A stretch of DNA of 64,000 nucleotides from an uncultured Bdellovibrionales bacterium. GTDB lineage: Bacteria > Bdellovibrionota > Bdellovibrionia > Bdellovibrionales > JAMPXM01. Numbering within the stretch: the stretch's first letter is position 1; every line of letters begins with the position of its first letter. Where the stretch lies: contig CALBDW010000018.1 of assembly GCA_937927435.1 (NCBI GenBank), positions 1 to 64,000 on the forward strand. Direction: 5' to 3'. This document shows positions 17,593-26,331 of this stretch, piece after piece. The position numbers and the translations under genes are program-made. Below the pieces are notes generated by a model. The model ran no database searches and was not told where the DNA came from. It was given only the letters and a program-made list of their open reading frames with translations.

Positions 17593-18768
17593 CTATTCCA
17601 ATAACTCGGGACGCAAACGTTTTGAAGGCGCGGCCCCCAACTCGCGCAAGCGATCGATCTTGCGGAACACATTCCCAGGACCGTCGCGCAGCTTGCGTCG
17701 CGCCTCCTCGTACTGCTGAAGCCCGTTTTCGAAAACACGTCCGATTTTTTCGAAGTCCTCGTAGAAGCCGACGAACTTGTCGTAAAGTTTGGCCGCCTCA
17801 AGCGCGATTTCCTGCGCATTGCGGTTCTGGTGTTCCAGACGCCAGATGCTGGCGACGGTTTTGAGCGAAGTAAAGAGCGTGGTCGAAGTGACGATCGCAA
17901 CACCTTTGCGCCAAGCCCTCGTCGCAAGCGTCGGATCATGGCGCATCGCCAGGACATAAGCCGCTTCAATAGGAGTGAAAAGAAATACGAATTCCGGCGT
18001 CTTGAGTCCCTTCAAGCGCGGGTAATGACGTTCGGCCAGTTCATTCACGTGCCGTTCGATTGAGGCGACATGCTCGCGCAAACAGCGCGTGCGCTCTTCC
18101 TCCGACGCATCGGCACCCAGACGGCAATAGGCTTCATACGCCTTAAGACTCACCTTCGAATCGATAATGATTTGTTTTCCGTCCGGCAGCAGAACGAGAA
18201 CGTCCGGTCTCAAACGGCCCCCGTCGTGATTTTCGAGGGACTTTTGCAGTTCGTATTCAAATCCTTCGCGAAGCCCCGACTCTTCGAGGATTCTCTCAAG
18301 CACCATCTCGCCCCAGTCACCCTGAAATTTTGAATCGCCTTTCAGAGCTTGCGTGAGCTGATTGGTTTCGTTGGCCATCCGTTCGTTGAGCTGCACCAAA
18401 CGCTCAACTTCGGTTTTCAGGACAAGGCGCTCACGGCCTTCGGCGAGATAGTTCTCCTCGATGCGCTTTTCGAACTCCAACAAGCGCTCCTTAAACGGAG
18501 AAAGAAGTCGCTCCAAACCTTTTTCATTCGTCTCGCGAATGCGCGCCGATTCTTTTTCGATCAGTTGCGAGGCTAGCTGCGCGAATTCCGCTCGCGCCGC
18601 TTCTATCAGTTTCTCCTCGTGCTCCGCACGCTCGGCAATCCGCGTTTCGAGCAGCTTCACTTGTGTTTCAGCGAGAACTCGACCGGCTTTTGCTTCGAAA
18701 AACTTCCAGAGGAGAAAGGCGGAAAGTGCGGCCAGAGCGACCGTTAGAAACGTCAGGACATACAACAT
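17593..18768 (-). CDS. rmuC: DNA recombination protein RmuC
   Basis: 391 residues: N-terminal membrane helix (about 2-20), a coiled coil rich in Glu/Arg (about 25-130), then the RmuC nuclease-like domain (about 150-360; KFQGDWGEMVLERILEESGL, RPDVLVLLPDGKQIIIDSKV, where the Asp and DSK resemble PD-(D/E)xK nuclease residues). RmuC limits recombination at inverted repeats in E. coli. It is first gene of the rmuC-pip unit. Confidence 0.94.
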   Translation of the reverse strand: MLYVLTFLTVALAALSAFLLWKFFEAKAGRVLAETQVKLLETRIAERAEHEEKLIEAARAEFAQLASQLIEKESARIRETNEKGLERLLSPFKERLLEFEKRIEENYLAEGRERLVLKTEVERLVQLNERMANETNQLTQALKGDSKFQGDWGEMVLERILEESGLREGFEYELQKSLENHDGGRLRPDVLVLLPDGKQIIIDSKVSLKAYEAYCRLGADASEEERTRCLREHVASIERHVNELAERHYPRLKGLKTPEFVFLFTPIEAAYVLAMRHDPTLATRAWRKGVAIVTSTTLFTSLKTVASIWRLEHQNRNAQEIALEAAKLYDKFVGFYEDFEKIGRVFENGLQQYEEARRKLRDGPGNVFRKIDRLRELGAAPSKRLRPELLE

Positions 18769-18946
18769 GCTGCGTTTACCTCAAGCGTTGAACGGGACGA
18801 AACGCCTCAGGCTAACATCGTCGGCCGAGCCCCGCAACGCCGGCCCAAAGACGAGACAACGTAGCACCGACTAGACCTAAATTATGACGCGATATAGTTA
18901 AAACGTAGAAAAAAACCGCATTAAATGAGGCAAATTCTTCCAATTT

Positions 18947-18977
18947 TTGAAATTTTGAATGATGCTCCCGGTATAGA
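18947..18977 (+). promoter_or_regulatory. Possible promoter of the porin-like gene
   Basis: TTGAAA and TATAGA separated by 19 bases, in an A/T-rich stretch about 65 bases before the porin ATG. The spacing is long, so this is only a candidate. The -10 context GGTATAGAAC also occurs before the S1 protease gene at 27207. Confidence 0.3.
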
Positions 18978-19041
18978 ACACCATCAATTAGAGTCGACGA
19001 TGGGTTCAAGACCATCGTCATAACATCTAAGGAGAAACAGA

Positions 19042-20094
19042 ATGGATTTCTTCGGCAAACTTAAAATCGCGGTGCTGGGTGCAGCCATCGTGTCTACGTC
19101 TGTCGCATCTGCACAGACGGATTGGAAAGATCGCTTTAGCGTGGGTGGAGACCTCCGTTATCGCGTTGCACGCGAATTGGTTGGTGCCCCCGAGACAGAG
19201 ACTGTGGACGACATGACAACCCGCCTTCGCGCACGTTTGAACGTTGCCGCGAAAGTCAACGACGCACTCACTGCTCATTTCCGTATCGGTACCGGTGAAG
19301 GCCCGCAAAACGGCTATACCCTAATGGATGATTACAGCAGCACAAAAGACTTTGGCCTTCTCCTTGGCTACCTCGATTATCAAATGACTGATTCGTTCAG
19401 CTTCCAACTCGGTAAAGCTCCGAATCAGTTCTGGTCGGCTGGCCAATCCGCTATGGTTTGGAGCCCCGATATGAACTTCGAAGGCATCCAAGCGAAGTGG
19501 AACGGCGACATGGGTGACTTCAAGCCCTTCGTTACGTTGGCTTACGCTACGATGGACGACCAAGGCGGCAACAAGGCCGACATCAACATGTTCGGGGCCC
19601 AAATCGGTACCGGCTGGTCGATGGAGCCCTTCAACATCGGCGTTGCTGTTGGCATGTTCAGCTACAACAGCCTCAAAGGAATGGACACCAATGGCAACAG
19701 CGTCGACGCTGAGTTCAACAACATCCTGAACGCAGGTCTCGAAGTCGGCTACGACCTCGGCTTCGCACCGGTTTCGGTCTTCGTTGACTATGTTCAGAAC
19801 TCCGACCCGTCCGAGAACAATAAAGGTATGCTCGGTGGCTTGGCCCTCGGTAAACTCGAAGACGTTGGTTCTTGGATGGTTCGCGTGAGCTATCGTGACC
19901 TCGAAGCTGATGCAACTTTCGACCGCTTCGCTGATCCGTACTTCTTGGGCGGTGGTACTCAAGTCCGCGGTACGGAGCTTTCGGCCGCTTACATGTTCCT
20001 TGGCAACACTTCGGTTGGCCTCACTTGGAACAGCGGTACTGCAGCTAAAAAAACGGCTGAAAACTACTACCTCGACTTCACGACGACGTTCTAA
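19042..20094 (+). CDS. Porin-like outer-membrane beta-barrel protein
   Basis: 350 residues with signal peptide (cleavage after SVASA, residue about 24). The mature protein is a series of amphipathic beta strands (VGGDLRYRVARE, LTAHFRIGTGEG, PFVTLAYATM and so on), and it ends LDFTTTF with a C-terminal Phe, as Bam-assembled barrels do. Length suggests about 16 strands, as in porins. AAGGAG lies 8 bases before the ATG; its codon use is visibly more uniform than its neighbours, suggesting high expression. A strong terminator follows at once. Confidence 0.85.
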   Translation: MDFFGKLKIAVLGAAIVSTSVASAQTDWKDRFSVGGDLRYRVARELVGAPETETVDDMTTRLRARLNVAAKVNDALTAHFRIGTGEGPQNGYTLMDDYSSTKDFGLLLGYLDYQMTDSFSFQLGKAPNQFWSAGQSAMVWSPDMNFEGIQAKWNGDMGDFKPFVTLAYATMDDQGGNKADINMFGAQIGTGWSMEPFNIGVAVGMFSYNSLKGMDTNGNSVDAEFNNILNAGLEVGYDLGFAPVSVFVDYVQNSDPSENNKGMLGGLALGKLEDVGSWMVRVSYRDLEADATFDRFADPYFLGGGTQVRGTELSAAYMFLGNTSVGLTWNSGTAAKKTAENYYLDFTTTF

Positions 20095-20123
20095 TCGAAC
20101 GCTCCGTCTGTCGATGGAAAAGA

Positions 20124-20155
20124 AAGGGCTGGTCACCGACCAGCCCTTTTTCTTT
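20124..20155 (+). terminator. Rho-independent terminator of the porin-like gene
   Basis: AAAGGGCTGGT and ACCAGCCCTTT form an 11-bp stem with a short loop, followed by a T-rich tract. It lies 30 bases after the stop and abuts repeat copy B. Confidence 0.92.
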
Positions 20156-20157
20156 TT

Positions 20158-20254
20158 CAAACTGGCCCACTTTAATGGTGATGCTCCAAAAGACTCGTAT
20201 TCACGGTTGTTTTTCGACCTTTCCCGGTCATCCCCACGATAGTGAGCCAGTTTG
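20158..20254. repeat. 97-99 bp inverted-repeat element, copy B
   Basis: Second copy of the element at 7681-7779, in the opposite orientation, 97 bases long, 13 mismatches and no gaps against the reverse complement of copy A. Ends are CAAACTGGCCCACT and AGTGAGCCAGTTTG. The inner hairpin reads TGACC-GGGAAA-GGTCG on the minus strand: against copy A one G:C pair has become C:G, so pairing is kept while bases change. It lies between the porin terminator and the stop codon (8 bases away) of the minus-strand gene. Confidence 0.8.
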
Positions 20255-20261
20255 TTTCTTT

Positions 20262-20738
20262 TTAGTCCTGAAGAAGTTTCGCAATCAGCCAGCGGCGAAA
20301 GTGCTCGGCCTCGGCTACCTTCCCGATCCAGCGCGCGCGATCCAAAAGCGTTAGAGCCGCCACCAAGATGTGATGTTGACCCGCGCGATCGCGGCGAGAC
20401 TCGAATTCGTTGTACCGAGCCTCAAGAAGTTCCACACTTCGTCGGGCCACGTTTTCATCCTTAAATCCCAAGCGACCTGCGACGTACTTTGAGTACACAT
20501 TCATCGATTGCCCGGAACGCGTGTAGAGATCGAAATAACCTGAGAGAAGGCCTGAGTCCTGAAGGACGGAGGCGACATAGCTTGGTTTTGTATCGACGAG
20601 GTCCGCGATTTCTTCGATGTCGGTCACCCCGCTCATATAGAGCGTGAGAATCCGATCCTTCTTCGTCCCTCGCAAGCGGCGGGGTTTGAACTCTTGCGCC
20701 GATAGGTCTTCATAGGGGGTGATCGGGACATCCGCCAT
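20262..20738 (-). CDS. Hypothetical protein with HTH-like segment
   Basis: 158 residues, soluble. Residues about 28-62 (RILTLYMSGVTDIEEIADLV, TKPSYVASVLQDSGL) look like a resolvase/sigma-4-like helix-turn-helix that recognises DNA. The C-terminal half is helical with Arg/His-rich stretches. No signal peptide. A transcription-factor or DNA-binding role is inference. Single gene, with repeat copy B directly downstream. Confidence 0.65.
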   Translation of the reverse strand: MADVPITPYEDLSAQEFKPRRLRGTKKDRILTLYMSGVTDIEEIADLVDTKPSYVASVLQDSGLLSGYFDLYTRSGQSMNVYSKYVAGRLGFKDENVARRSVELLEARYNEFESRRDRAGQHHILVAALTLLDRARWIGKVAEAEHFRRWLIAKLLQD

Positions 20739-20984
20739 AGGTAGCTCTCCCCTTAGCAGCCGAATTCTATCGCCTCTCGGGAGGGGCCGATACCGAGCCC
20801 GGGTAAAACCTATCCGACCATCAAAGTGACGTTTTTCGGGCCTCGATTTGAAGGCCTTTCGTTAAGGCCCCGCCGTTTTAAATGAGAGAATCACACGGCA
20901 GCCTTCTCCCTACTGGCACCCCCATTGCTAAAAATTCGCATTGCTTAAGCCCGGCAACGGGACAGACCGCTCTTAAGGACGGGT

Positions 20985-22451
20985 ATGGGGAAAGGCCTTT
21001 TAAAACGTATCAGTTCTCCCACTCTTCTCATTGTTTGCCTGGCCGCTTTGGCTGGTTGCGGGCCCGGCTTTACGCCCTCCGAAACCCAATTCGCCCAGGA
21101 ACCCGATCTAGAAGAGTCGCCCACAAACCCGTTGCCCCTTCCCCCTTTAACCCCCGAAGTACCTTCGCAAGACATCGAAAGCACAGAAGAGCAAAAAGAA
21201 GATCCGATCGAGGAGAACGCGAAGCAAGGGCTTCCCCCTCAACCTTCGCCGACACCTAGACCGACGCCGACTCCCGCTCCCACACCGCGGCCATCAGCTG
21301 AAGCTCCTGCCGCGACTCCGGTTCCCACTCCGGCGCCTCGGCCTTCATCCCAGGCGGCTCCTAGTCCTACGCCCGCTCCGACGCCGCAGCCCCGGCCGGT
21401 CTCAAAGAGAAGCTATCACGTGCTCAAGAACAAGATGACGGCCTACGAAGCGAAGAAAGGTGTACTCGAGCCCGTGCAAGTCTTGCCGCCTAAAACGATC
21501 GTCGAACTTCTTCCCGGCTACAAAATTCTCAGCCTGCCTTACCGGGACGAGAGCGATACCATCAAGCGGGCGGCAACAGGATTTATCACGCCGATCCGCC
21601 TTGTTCAGGTTCCGGATCTCTCGGAAACCCGCCGCTACGAACTCAATCAAACGGAAGGAGGCCTTTATCTTTCCGCCTCTCTTTTACCCACGGTCGAAGG
21701 CACATTCGCGCCACTTAAAACTTCGGTCTCGATTGTTCCCGACTATCTTGAGCTTTTCGAAGAGTCCGGCAAGCCCAAGTTCGCCTTTGAGGATGGTCTT
21801 AAACGCCGCTTCGGTTCGGCGCTGAATCAAGCCGCCGCTCCGGACGCCAAAGCGAAGGCGAAATCCCTCAAGATCATGAACGAAATCGTGCGCGCGGTTT
21901 CGCGAGAGACAGCGGCCCCCAAAGATCTCATGTTCATGAACCCAACGCTTGCGCAATTCCATTCGCAGGAGTACGAGAGCTCCGGCCTTATCGCAACGAA
22001 AGGTGCCTGGACGATCGCCGTCGCGAACACGGCCGTCCGCCACGGCTTCGCCAAAACGCCGTGCGCAGAATTCGCGTCGGAAGTGATCCGCCAAGCTTAC
22101 CAGCGCGCGGGCTACGACCTCACCGAAGATTTCAATCGCCAAAAAGAGAATCCGCTTATTTGGCGCACGACCGCCTCAGTTGCCGGACTTTCGCGCGCGC
22201 TCTTAAAAGCGGGCTGGACGGTTTGGAGCACGAAAGAATATCGGCCGCCGGTCGGCGCCGTCATGTTGCACGGAATCGGTCAAACGCCCGGCCACGTGTT
22301 CTTTGCCGCCGGCCTTGATGGCCGCTGGATCGTCGATAACGAATCACCGCAAGGCCGCGATCTCCGTCATATGAGCTTAAGCGGTTTGAAGCTCGCCTAT
22401 AAAGCGGGCGCTTTCATGCTTCCACCGGGAATTACACCTCAACCTTGGTAG
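20985..22451 (+). CDS. Lipoprotein with NlpC/P60-like papain-fold domain
   Basis: 488 residues. Lipoprotein signal with lipobox LAGC (C25), an acidic stretch, a Pro/Thr/Ala linker of about 60 residues (80-140; repeated PTP/PAP), an SH3b-like beta domain (about 143-260) and a C-terminal cysteine-peptidase-like domain. Candidate triad: C360 (KTPCAEFASEV), H437 (TPGHVFFAAG) and N452 (WIVDNES), in the order and spacing of NlpC/P60 or amidase relatives. SH3b plus NlpC/P60 is the plan of gamma-D-glutamyl peptidoglycan hydrolases; a wall-modifying role is therefore likely but not proven. Confidence 0.75.
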   Translation: MGKGLLKRISSPTLLIVCLAALAGCGPGFTPSETQFAQEPDLEESPTNPLPLPPLTPEVPSQDIESTEEQKEDPIEENAKQGLPPQPSPTPRPTPTPAPTPRPSAEAPAATPVPTPAPRPSSQAAPSPTPAPTPQPRPVSKRSYHVLKNKMTAYEAKKGVLEPVQVLPPKTIVELLPGYKILSLPYRDESDTIKRAATGFITPIRLVQVPDLSETRRYELNQTEGGLYLSASLLPTVEGTFAPLKTSVSIVPDYLELFEESGKPKFAFEDGLKRRFGSALNQAAAPDAKAKAKSLKIMNEIVRAVSRETAAPKDLMFMNPTLAQFHSQEYESSGLIATKGAWTIAVANTAVRHGFAKTPCAEFASEVIRQAYQRAGYDLTEDFNRQKENPLIWRTTASVAGLSRALLKAGWTVWSTKEYRPPVGAVMLHGIGQTPGHVFFAAGLDGRWIVDNESPQGRDLRHMSLSGLKLAYKAGAFMLPPGITPQPW

Positions 22452-22456
22452 AGCTT

Positions 22457-22520
22457 TAATTTCGCGAATCTTGTGCAATGTTTGGTCGAGTTCAACGAAC
22501 AGACAGAATTCGCGAAATTA
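22457..22520. other. 13-bp perfect inverted repeat, 38-nt loop
   Basis: TAATTTCGCGAAT at 22457-22469 and its exact reverse complement ATTCGCGAAATTA at 22508-22520 begin 5 bases after a stop codon. The loop contains a smaller GTTC-AAC-GAAC hairpin. There is no T tract on either strand, so it may be a terminator of unusual type, a transcript-stabilising stem or an operator for the following haem lipoprotein gene. Confidence 0.55.
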
Positions 22521-22673
22521 CAAACTTGTTTCATTTCGAGAGTTTAAAGTAAATCCAAATAGTTGATGCCTTGCATTACATATTTAGGCCATGCCTAAAT
22601 CAGGTCTCGCGTTTGCAATTCGTAGGTTTGAGATGGGTGAATTCACACAACCTCAAACCGAACGAGTTGAGTT

Positions 22674-24224
22674 ATGAAAGTCGTCGCGAAACATCCGGTT
22701 GTCCGTTACCTGACTGCCGCCACGGCGGTGATGGTTTTGGCGAACTGCACTCCTCAACGTTTTTCTCCGGCGATGCCTTCCATCGAGGAAATCGGGAGTG
22801 TGACTCCTCCTCCGATTGAGCCGCCGACAACGGAACATGGGAAGCTCTCGGACCTTTTGCTTCATACACAAATGAACGTCCCAATTGAATTCACCCCGCA
22901 AGTGACGGGCCCTGAGGCCGTTGAACGCTTGATCGCGACGGGCGCCGACGGCTCGCTGTGGGTCCTCACCCCGAACGGTCGCCTCGATGTTTTGGATCCG
23001 AAAACCCTCCGCATGCGCTACACACCGAACAAAAATTTCCGTGGAGAGGACTTCGGCTTGGTCTTCCTCATTGAAAAAGGTAAGCCCGTGAGCACCGCGG
23101 TCGTCCGCATTCAGGTCGACAACGCTCTCATCGGTTTGAAACCGGCTCTCGCCGTGCGCGGAACGGGCTGTATCATGTGCCATGCCTCGATCAGTTCGAA
23201 CGTCATTACTGACTTCGGCTACGGCGATCCCTATTTCTTCGGTGGTCCCGAGCTTCCGCCGGTGGACCAAACTTCGATCTACGCCGACGAGAAAACCGAC
23301 CCAGCGTGGAAGTACATCAAGAAACTCGGCGAGGAAGTCATCGTTCCGCGAGCTTCGACCGCTCATCTTGCGAAGGTCGGTGCTCCGACTCTCGCCTCTT
23401 ATATCTCGGGAGTTTTGTCCTCGTCGCCTTACCCTGAGGTGAATTCAACCCGCGTGACGGAAGTGAACCGCGTCTACATCGGTGCCCCCACGGCAGGCAA
23501 GATCCTGCAAGCTGCGCACATGACGCCCGGTCTTGAAGCTGTGAAATACATCCCGGACTTCAACCAGCCGGCGACTCCGCCCGCGTTGATCCGCAAATAC
23601 GGATCCGGACTCGATCATTACACGAACGATCCCAACCAAGAGTTCGTCTGTTCAGGCGACCTCGTGGTCGACGGCGTCGTTCACTTGAACCGTCCCGTGA
23701 TCCGGAGCGAAACCGGCTGCCGCATCTACGCGACAGGCTCGGTCTTCATCACAGGCCCGATCACCTACAGCGCAGGAAACGTCGAGCGCCGTAACCTCCA
23801 AATCGTGAGCGCGCGTGCGATCAATATGGGTCTGGGCCGCAACACGTGTAACGCACAAAAAATCGGAACAGACAGTTTGATCAACCGCTTACAAAACGAA
23901 TACCGCCGCAAGTACTTCGAGACCCGCGGCGAACCCACCAAGACGGTCCAGGAAAAACTCGACGACATCATCGCCGACTACAATAAGGTTGGATCTCTCG
24001 TGGACGCCGCTTGTGATTCCCTGGGGCGCAATGTCGGCTTTGAACGACTGATTCTCAACGCCCCGATCGTCTTCAGCCGCTACACGGGCGGATTTAGAGG
24101 ATCGGTCATCGCCGAAATCGCCCTGATGAGCCTGGACCAATTCATCTTCGAGTTCGATCCGGTCTTCAATAAAGAAGCCGTTCTTCCGCTCTTAAGCCCG
24201 GACGACTACCTCGTGGTTGAATAA
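22674..24224 (+). CDS. Lipoprotein with one c-type haem motif
   Basis: 516 residues. Lipobox VLANC puts the lipidated Cys at residue 25. Residues 80-155 look like a beta-sandwich (LRMRYTPNKNFRGEDFGLVF resembles cadherin/Ig-like repeats), then C166-I-M-C169-H170, a canonical CxxCH covalent haem site, within GTGCIMCHASISS. The second half has a beta-helix-like stretch (SGDLVVDGVVHLNRP, CRIYATGSVFITGPITY), a shape seen in bactofilin-like or adhesin domains. A distal haem ligand cannot be named. Possibly an envelope electron-transfer or sensor protein; no family is recognised. Confidence 0.75.
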   Translation: MKVVAKHPVVRYLTAATAVMVLANCTPQRFSPAMPSIEEIGSVTPPPIEPPTTEHGKLSDLLLHTQMNVPIEFTPQVTGPEAVERLIATGADGSLWVLTPNGRLDVLDPKTLRMRYTPNKNFRGEDFGLVFLIEKGKPVSTAVVRIQVDNALIGLKPALAVRGTGCIMCHASISSNVITDFGYGDPYFFGGPELPPVDQTSIYADEKTDPAWKYIKKLGEEVIVPRASTAHLAKVGAPTLASYISGVLSSSPYPEVNSTRVTEVNRVYIGAPTAGKILQAAHMTPGLEAVKYIPDFNQPATPPALIRKYGSGLDHYTNDPNQEFVCSGDLVVDGVVHLNRPVIRSETGCRIYATGSVFITGPITYSAGNVERRNLQIVSARAINMGLGRNTCNAQKIGTDSLINRLQNEYRRKYFETRGEPTKTVQEKLDDIIADYNKVGSLVDAACDSLGRNVGFERLILNAPIVFSRYTGGFRGSVIAEIALMSLDQFIFEFDPVFNKEAVLPLLSPDDYLVVE

Positions 24225-24243
24225 TGGCGGGAAAAATGAGATC

Positions 24244-24278
24244 GGGTGACCGCGCTGTCTCTTCAAAAGCGGTCACCC
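24244..24278. terminator. Hairpin between convergent genes
   Basis: GGGTGACCGC and GCGGTCACCC form a perfect 10-bp stem with a 15-nt loop, between the haem lipoprotein and the convergent protease gene. Weak T content on both sides. Confidence 0.6.
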
Positions 24279-24290
24279 AGCTTTGAGACC

Positions 24291-25163
24291 TCAGTTGGTC
24301 TCTATGATATGCCTGATCCAATTCAAATACGAAACGGCGTTCGTATAGACCGAGAAATGGTCGCAGCCCGAACCGCCGACTCCGCGGCTCGTGACACCGA
24401 AAAGACGGTATTCGCCACCGACATAGACATAGGCCGGACCGCCCGAATCACCGTAGCACGCACCCGTTCCGCTGTTATTGAGAAGAACTTCCGTCTTTCC
24501 CCACGCAGGCTCCGAGATCGTAACAGTCACCTTGCGGAGTTCGCCCCCGACTTCATCCCATTCCGTGCCCGTGCGGCCATAACCTGCCAATACCACGGCC
24601 TGCCCTTTTTCTAAAACGGTCGCCGGGTCCATGAGGGCGACGGGAGTTTTCGACGCTGGGATTTTGCCTTGAATACGAATGAGCGCGATATCGCCCCAAT
24701 CCGTCAGCGAATCGACTTCCTCTTTCGTCAGCTCACGGCCTTCTTCTTTCGCTTTGTCCACCATCTCATTGATCTTGTCGATCGTCTCAACAAAAGCGGG
24801 GTGAACGAAATAGTTCTCAACCAGCCGGACATCTTCCTGGTGAAGGCCCAGAATGTAATCATAAAACGAACCGGTAAAAGCGACGTGAAAGCCTTTGGGT
24901 TCGACATCGACGACACAATGAGCGGCGGTTAAGAGCCATTCCTCATTCAAGATCGAAACAGTGCAAATCGAGCCGTGATACAAGTTGATGAGTAACGCCG
25001 TCCGCGACGCGATCGGATCATCGTCCTCGACGGCCTCACCTCCGATTATGCCTTTTCCATCGGCGACAAAAACATCGGCTGGCTGATTGGCTGCTCCATC
25101 GAGCCGGCTGCAAGCACTGAGAAGAAGCGCCGTCAGCGCGAAAACGAGCGATTTGAATTTCAT
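24291..25163 (-). CDS. Trypsin-fold (S1) serine protease lipoprotein, paralogue 1
   Basis: 290 residues. Lipobox LLSAC (C18), then IIGGEAV, the usual mature N-terminus of S1 proteases (about residue 39). The triad is complete: H82 (LTAAHCVV), D158 (WGDIALIRI) and S240 (GDSGGPAY). The residue six before the Ser, which sets P1 specificity, is Gly, not the Asp of trypsin, so Arg/Lys preference is not expected. An insert rich in Glu/Lys (about 130-152) precedes the Asp. ATG at 25163 follows GGGGAGGGG. Member of a three-gene tandem family on this strand. Confidence 0.92.
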   Translation of the reverse strand: MKFKSLVFALTALLLSACSRLDGAANQPADVFVADGKGIIGGEAVEDDDPIASRTALLINLYHGSICTVSILNEEWLLTAAHCVVDVEPKGFHVAFTGSFYDYILGLHQEDVRLVENYFVHPAFVETIDKINEMVDKAKEEGRELTKEEVDSLTDWGDIALIRIQGKIPASKTPVALMDPATVLEKGQAVVLAGYGRTGTEWDEVGGELRKVTVTISEPAWGKTEVLLNNSGTGACYGDSGGPAYVYVGGEYRLFGVTSRGVGGSGCDHFSVYTNAVSYLNWIRHIIETN

Positions 25164-25233
25164 TGTCCCCTCCCCCCGAAGAAGACGGCTGCTGAGATAT
25201 TCCCCCACCTTGTCCGATGACAAGGGTTTCTCT

Positions 25234-25262
25234 TCTTACCCGATTTCGAAACAGCATCAAGC
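25234..25262 (-). promoter_or_regulatory. Candidate promoter of S1 paralogue 1
   Basis: Read on the minus strand: GCTTGATGCTGTTTC ... GGGTAAGAA. A closely similar arrangement (GCTTGATGCAGCTTT ... GGTATAGAA) precedes paralogue 3, so this is probably a duplicated promoter. Spacing is shorter than the sigma-70 ideal. Confidence 0.4.
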
Positions 25263-25397
25263 AATCATTTGTTTTTGCAGCTATTAGAAAATTTTGGAAA
25301 GTGGCGCAAGTAAGCCGCAAACGATACCGATTGATTTGATGAGTTGACAGACTCTGACAGAATGAAGGCTACGGACGAGGTCTGCACATAAGATCTT

Positions 25398-25442
25398 AAG
25401 GCCGAATAGCCGCTTACGCTTGCAACGCTATTCGGCCTTTCT
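25398..25442. terminator. Terminator after S1 paralogues 3 and 2
   Basis: AAGGCCGAATAGC and GCTATTCGGCCTT form a perfect 13-bp stem with a 16-nt loop, 14 bases after the stop codon of the protease at 25456. T content is modest on both sides. Confidence 0.75.
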
Positions 25443-25455
25443 CACAATAGCGAGC

Positions 25456-26325
25456 TTACTTGCTCATTAGCGAATTGATCCAATCGAGATACGAAAGCAG
25501 GTTCGTATAAGCCGTAAAATAGCCGCAATCCTGGCCTTTAACTCCACGGCTCGTCACGCCGAACAGATAATATTGGCCGCGGGCATAGACATACGCCGGA
25601 CCACCCGAGTCACCGAAGCAGGCACCTGCTCCGCTGTTGTGGAGGAGAACTTCGGTTGCACTCCAATTAGGATCGGCGATCGTCACCGTCACCTTGCGCA
25701 ATACTCCTCCGTCTTCCGCATCTGGCTCCGTGCGGCCGTAACCGGCCAAGACAACGGCTTGTCCTTGCTCGAGGGAAATCGAAGGATCCAAAAGCGTCGC
25801 GGGAATTTTCGATGACGGGATTTTGCCTTTGATCCGCACGAGCGCGATGTCACCATAATTCCTCAAAGCGTCAAACTCTTCGTCCGACGGCATATTCCCC
25901 GTTTCGATGAACTTCAAGTAGATGGCGCTCAGTTTGGCGAGGGTCTCGTGGTAAGCAGGATGAACGTGAATGGCTTCAACTTCCCGAACATCGTCCTGAT
26001 AGAGACCCCACGCGTAATCGTGATACGAACCGGTGAATGCAACGAAAAACTCGTAAGGCGGGACATCAACAACACAATGAGCGGCCGTCACAATCCATTC
26101 TTCATTCAGAATCGAAGCCGAGCAAAACGACTCGAATCCCTTGTTGATCAGTAACGCTGTCCGCGCGGCAATCGGCTCATCGCTCTCAACCTGAACCCCT
26201 CCGACGATACGGTGACCGTCAGCCACGGACACAGGAGCCTTCAAACCCGCTGCCCACTCGAACTTGTTACAAGCTCCAAGGGCCAATGCCGCTAACACAT
26301 AAACCAGCGCTTTGACTTTCATCAT
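25456..26325 (-). CDS. Trypsin-fold (S1) serine protease lipoprotein, paralogue 2
   Basis: 289 residues. Lipobox ALGAC (C19), mature start IVGGVQV, complete triad H83 (VTAAHCVV), D159 (YGDIALVRI), S240 (GDSGGPAY). The S1 pocket residue six before Ser is Gly, as in its paralogues. It starts 6 bases after the stop of paralogue 3, so the two are co-transcribed, while paralogue 1 has its own promoter region. Two adjacent Met codons make the exact start uncertain by one codon. Probably anchored to the outer membrane or periplasmic face and active as a protease. Confidence 0.92.
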   Translation of the reverse strand: MMKVKALVYVLAALALGACNKFEWAAGLKAPVSVADGHRIVGGVQVESDEPIAARTALLINKGFESFCSASILNEEWIVTAAHCVVDVPPYEFFVAFTGSYHDYAWGLYQDDVREVEAIHVHPAYHETLAKLSAIYLKFIETGNMPSDEEFDALRNYGDIALVRIKGKIPSSKIPATLLDPSISLEQGQAVVLAGYGRTEPDAEDGGVLRKVTVTIADPNWSATEVLLHNSGAGACFGDSGGPAYVYARGQYYLFGVTSRGVKGQDCGYFTAYTNLLSYLDWINSLMSK

Positions 26326-26331
26326 CCCCTC

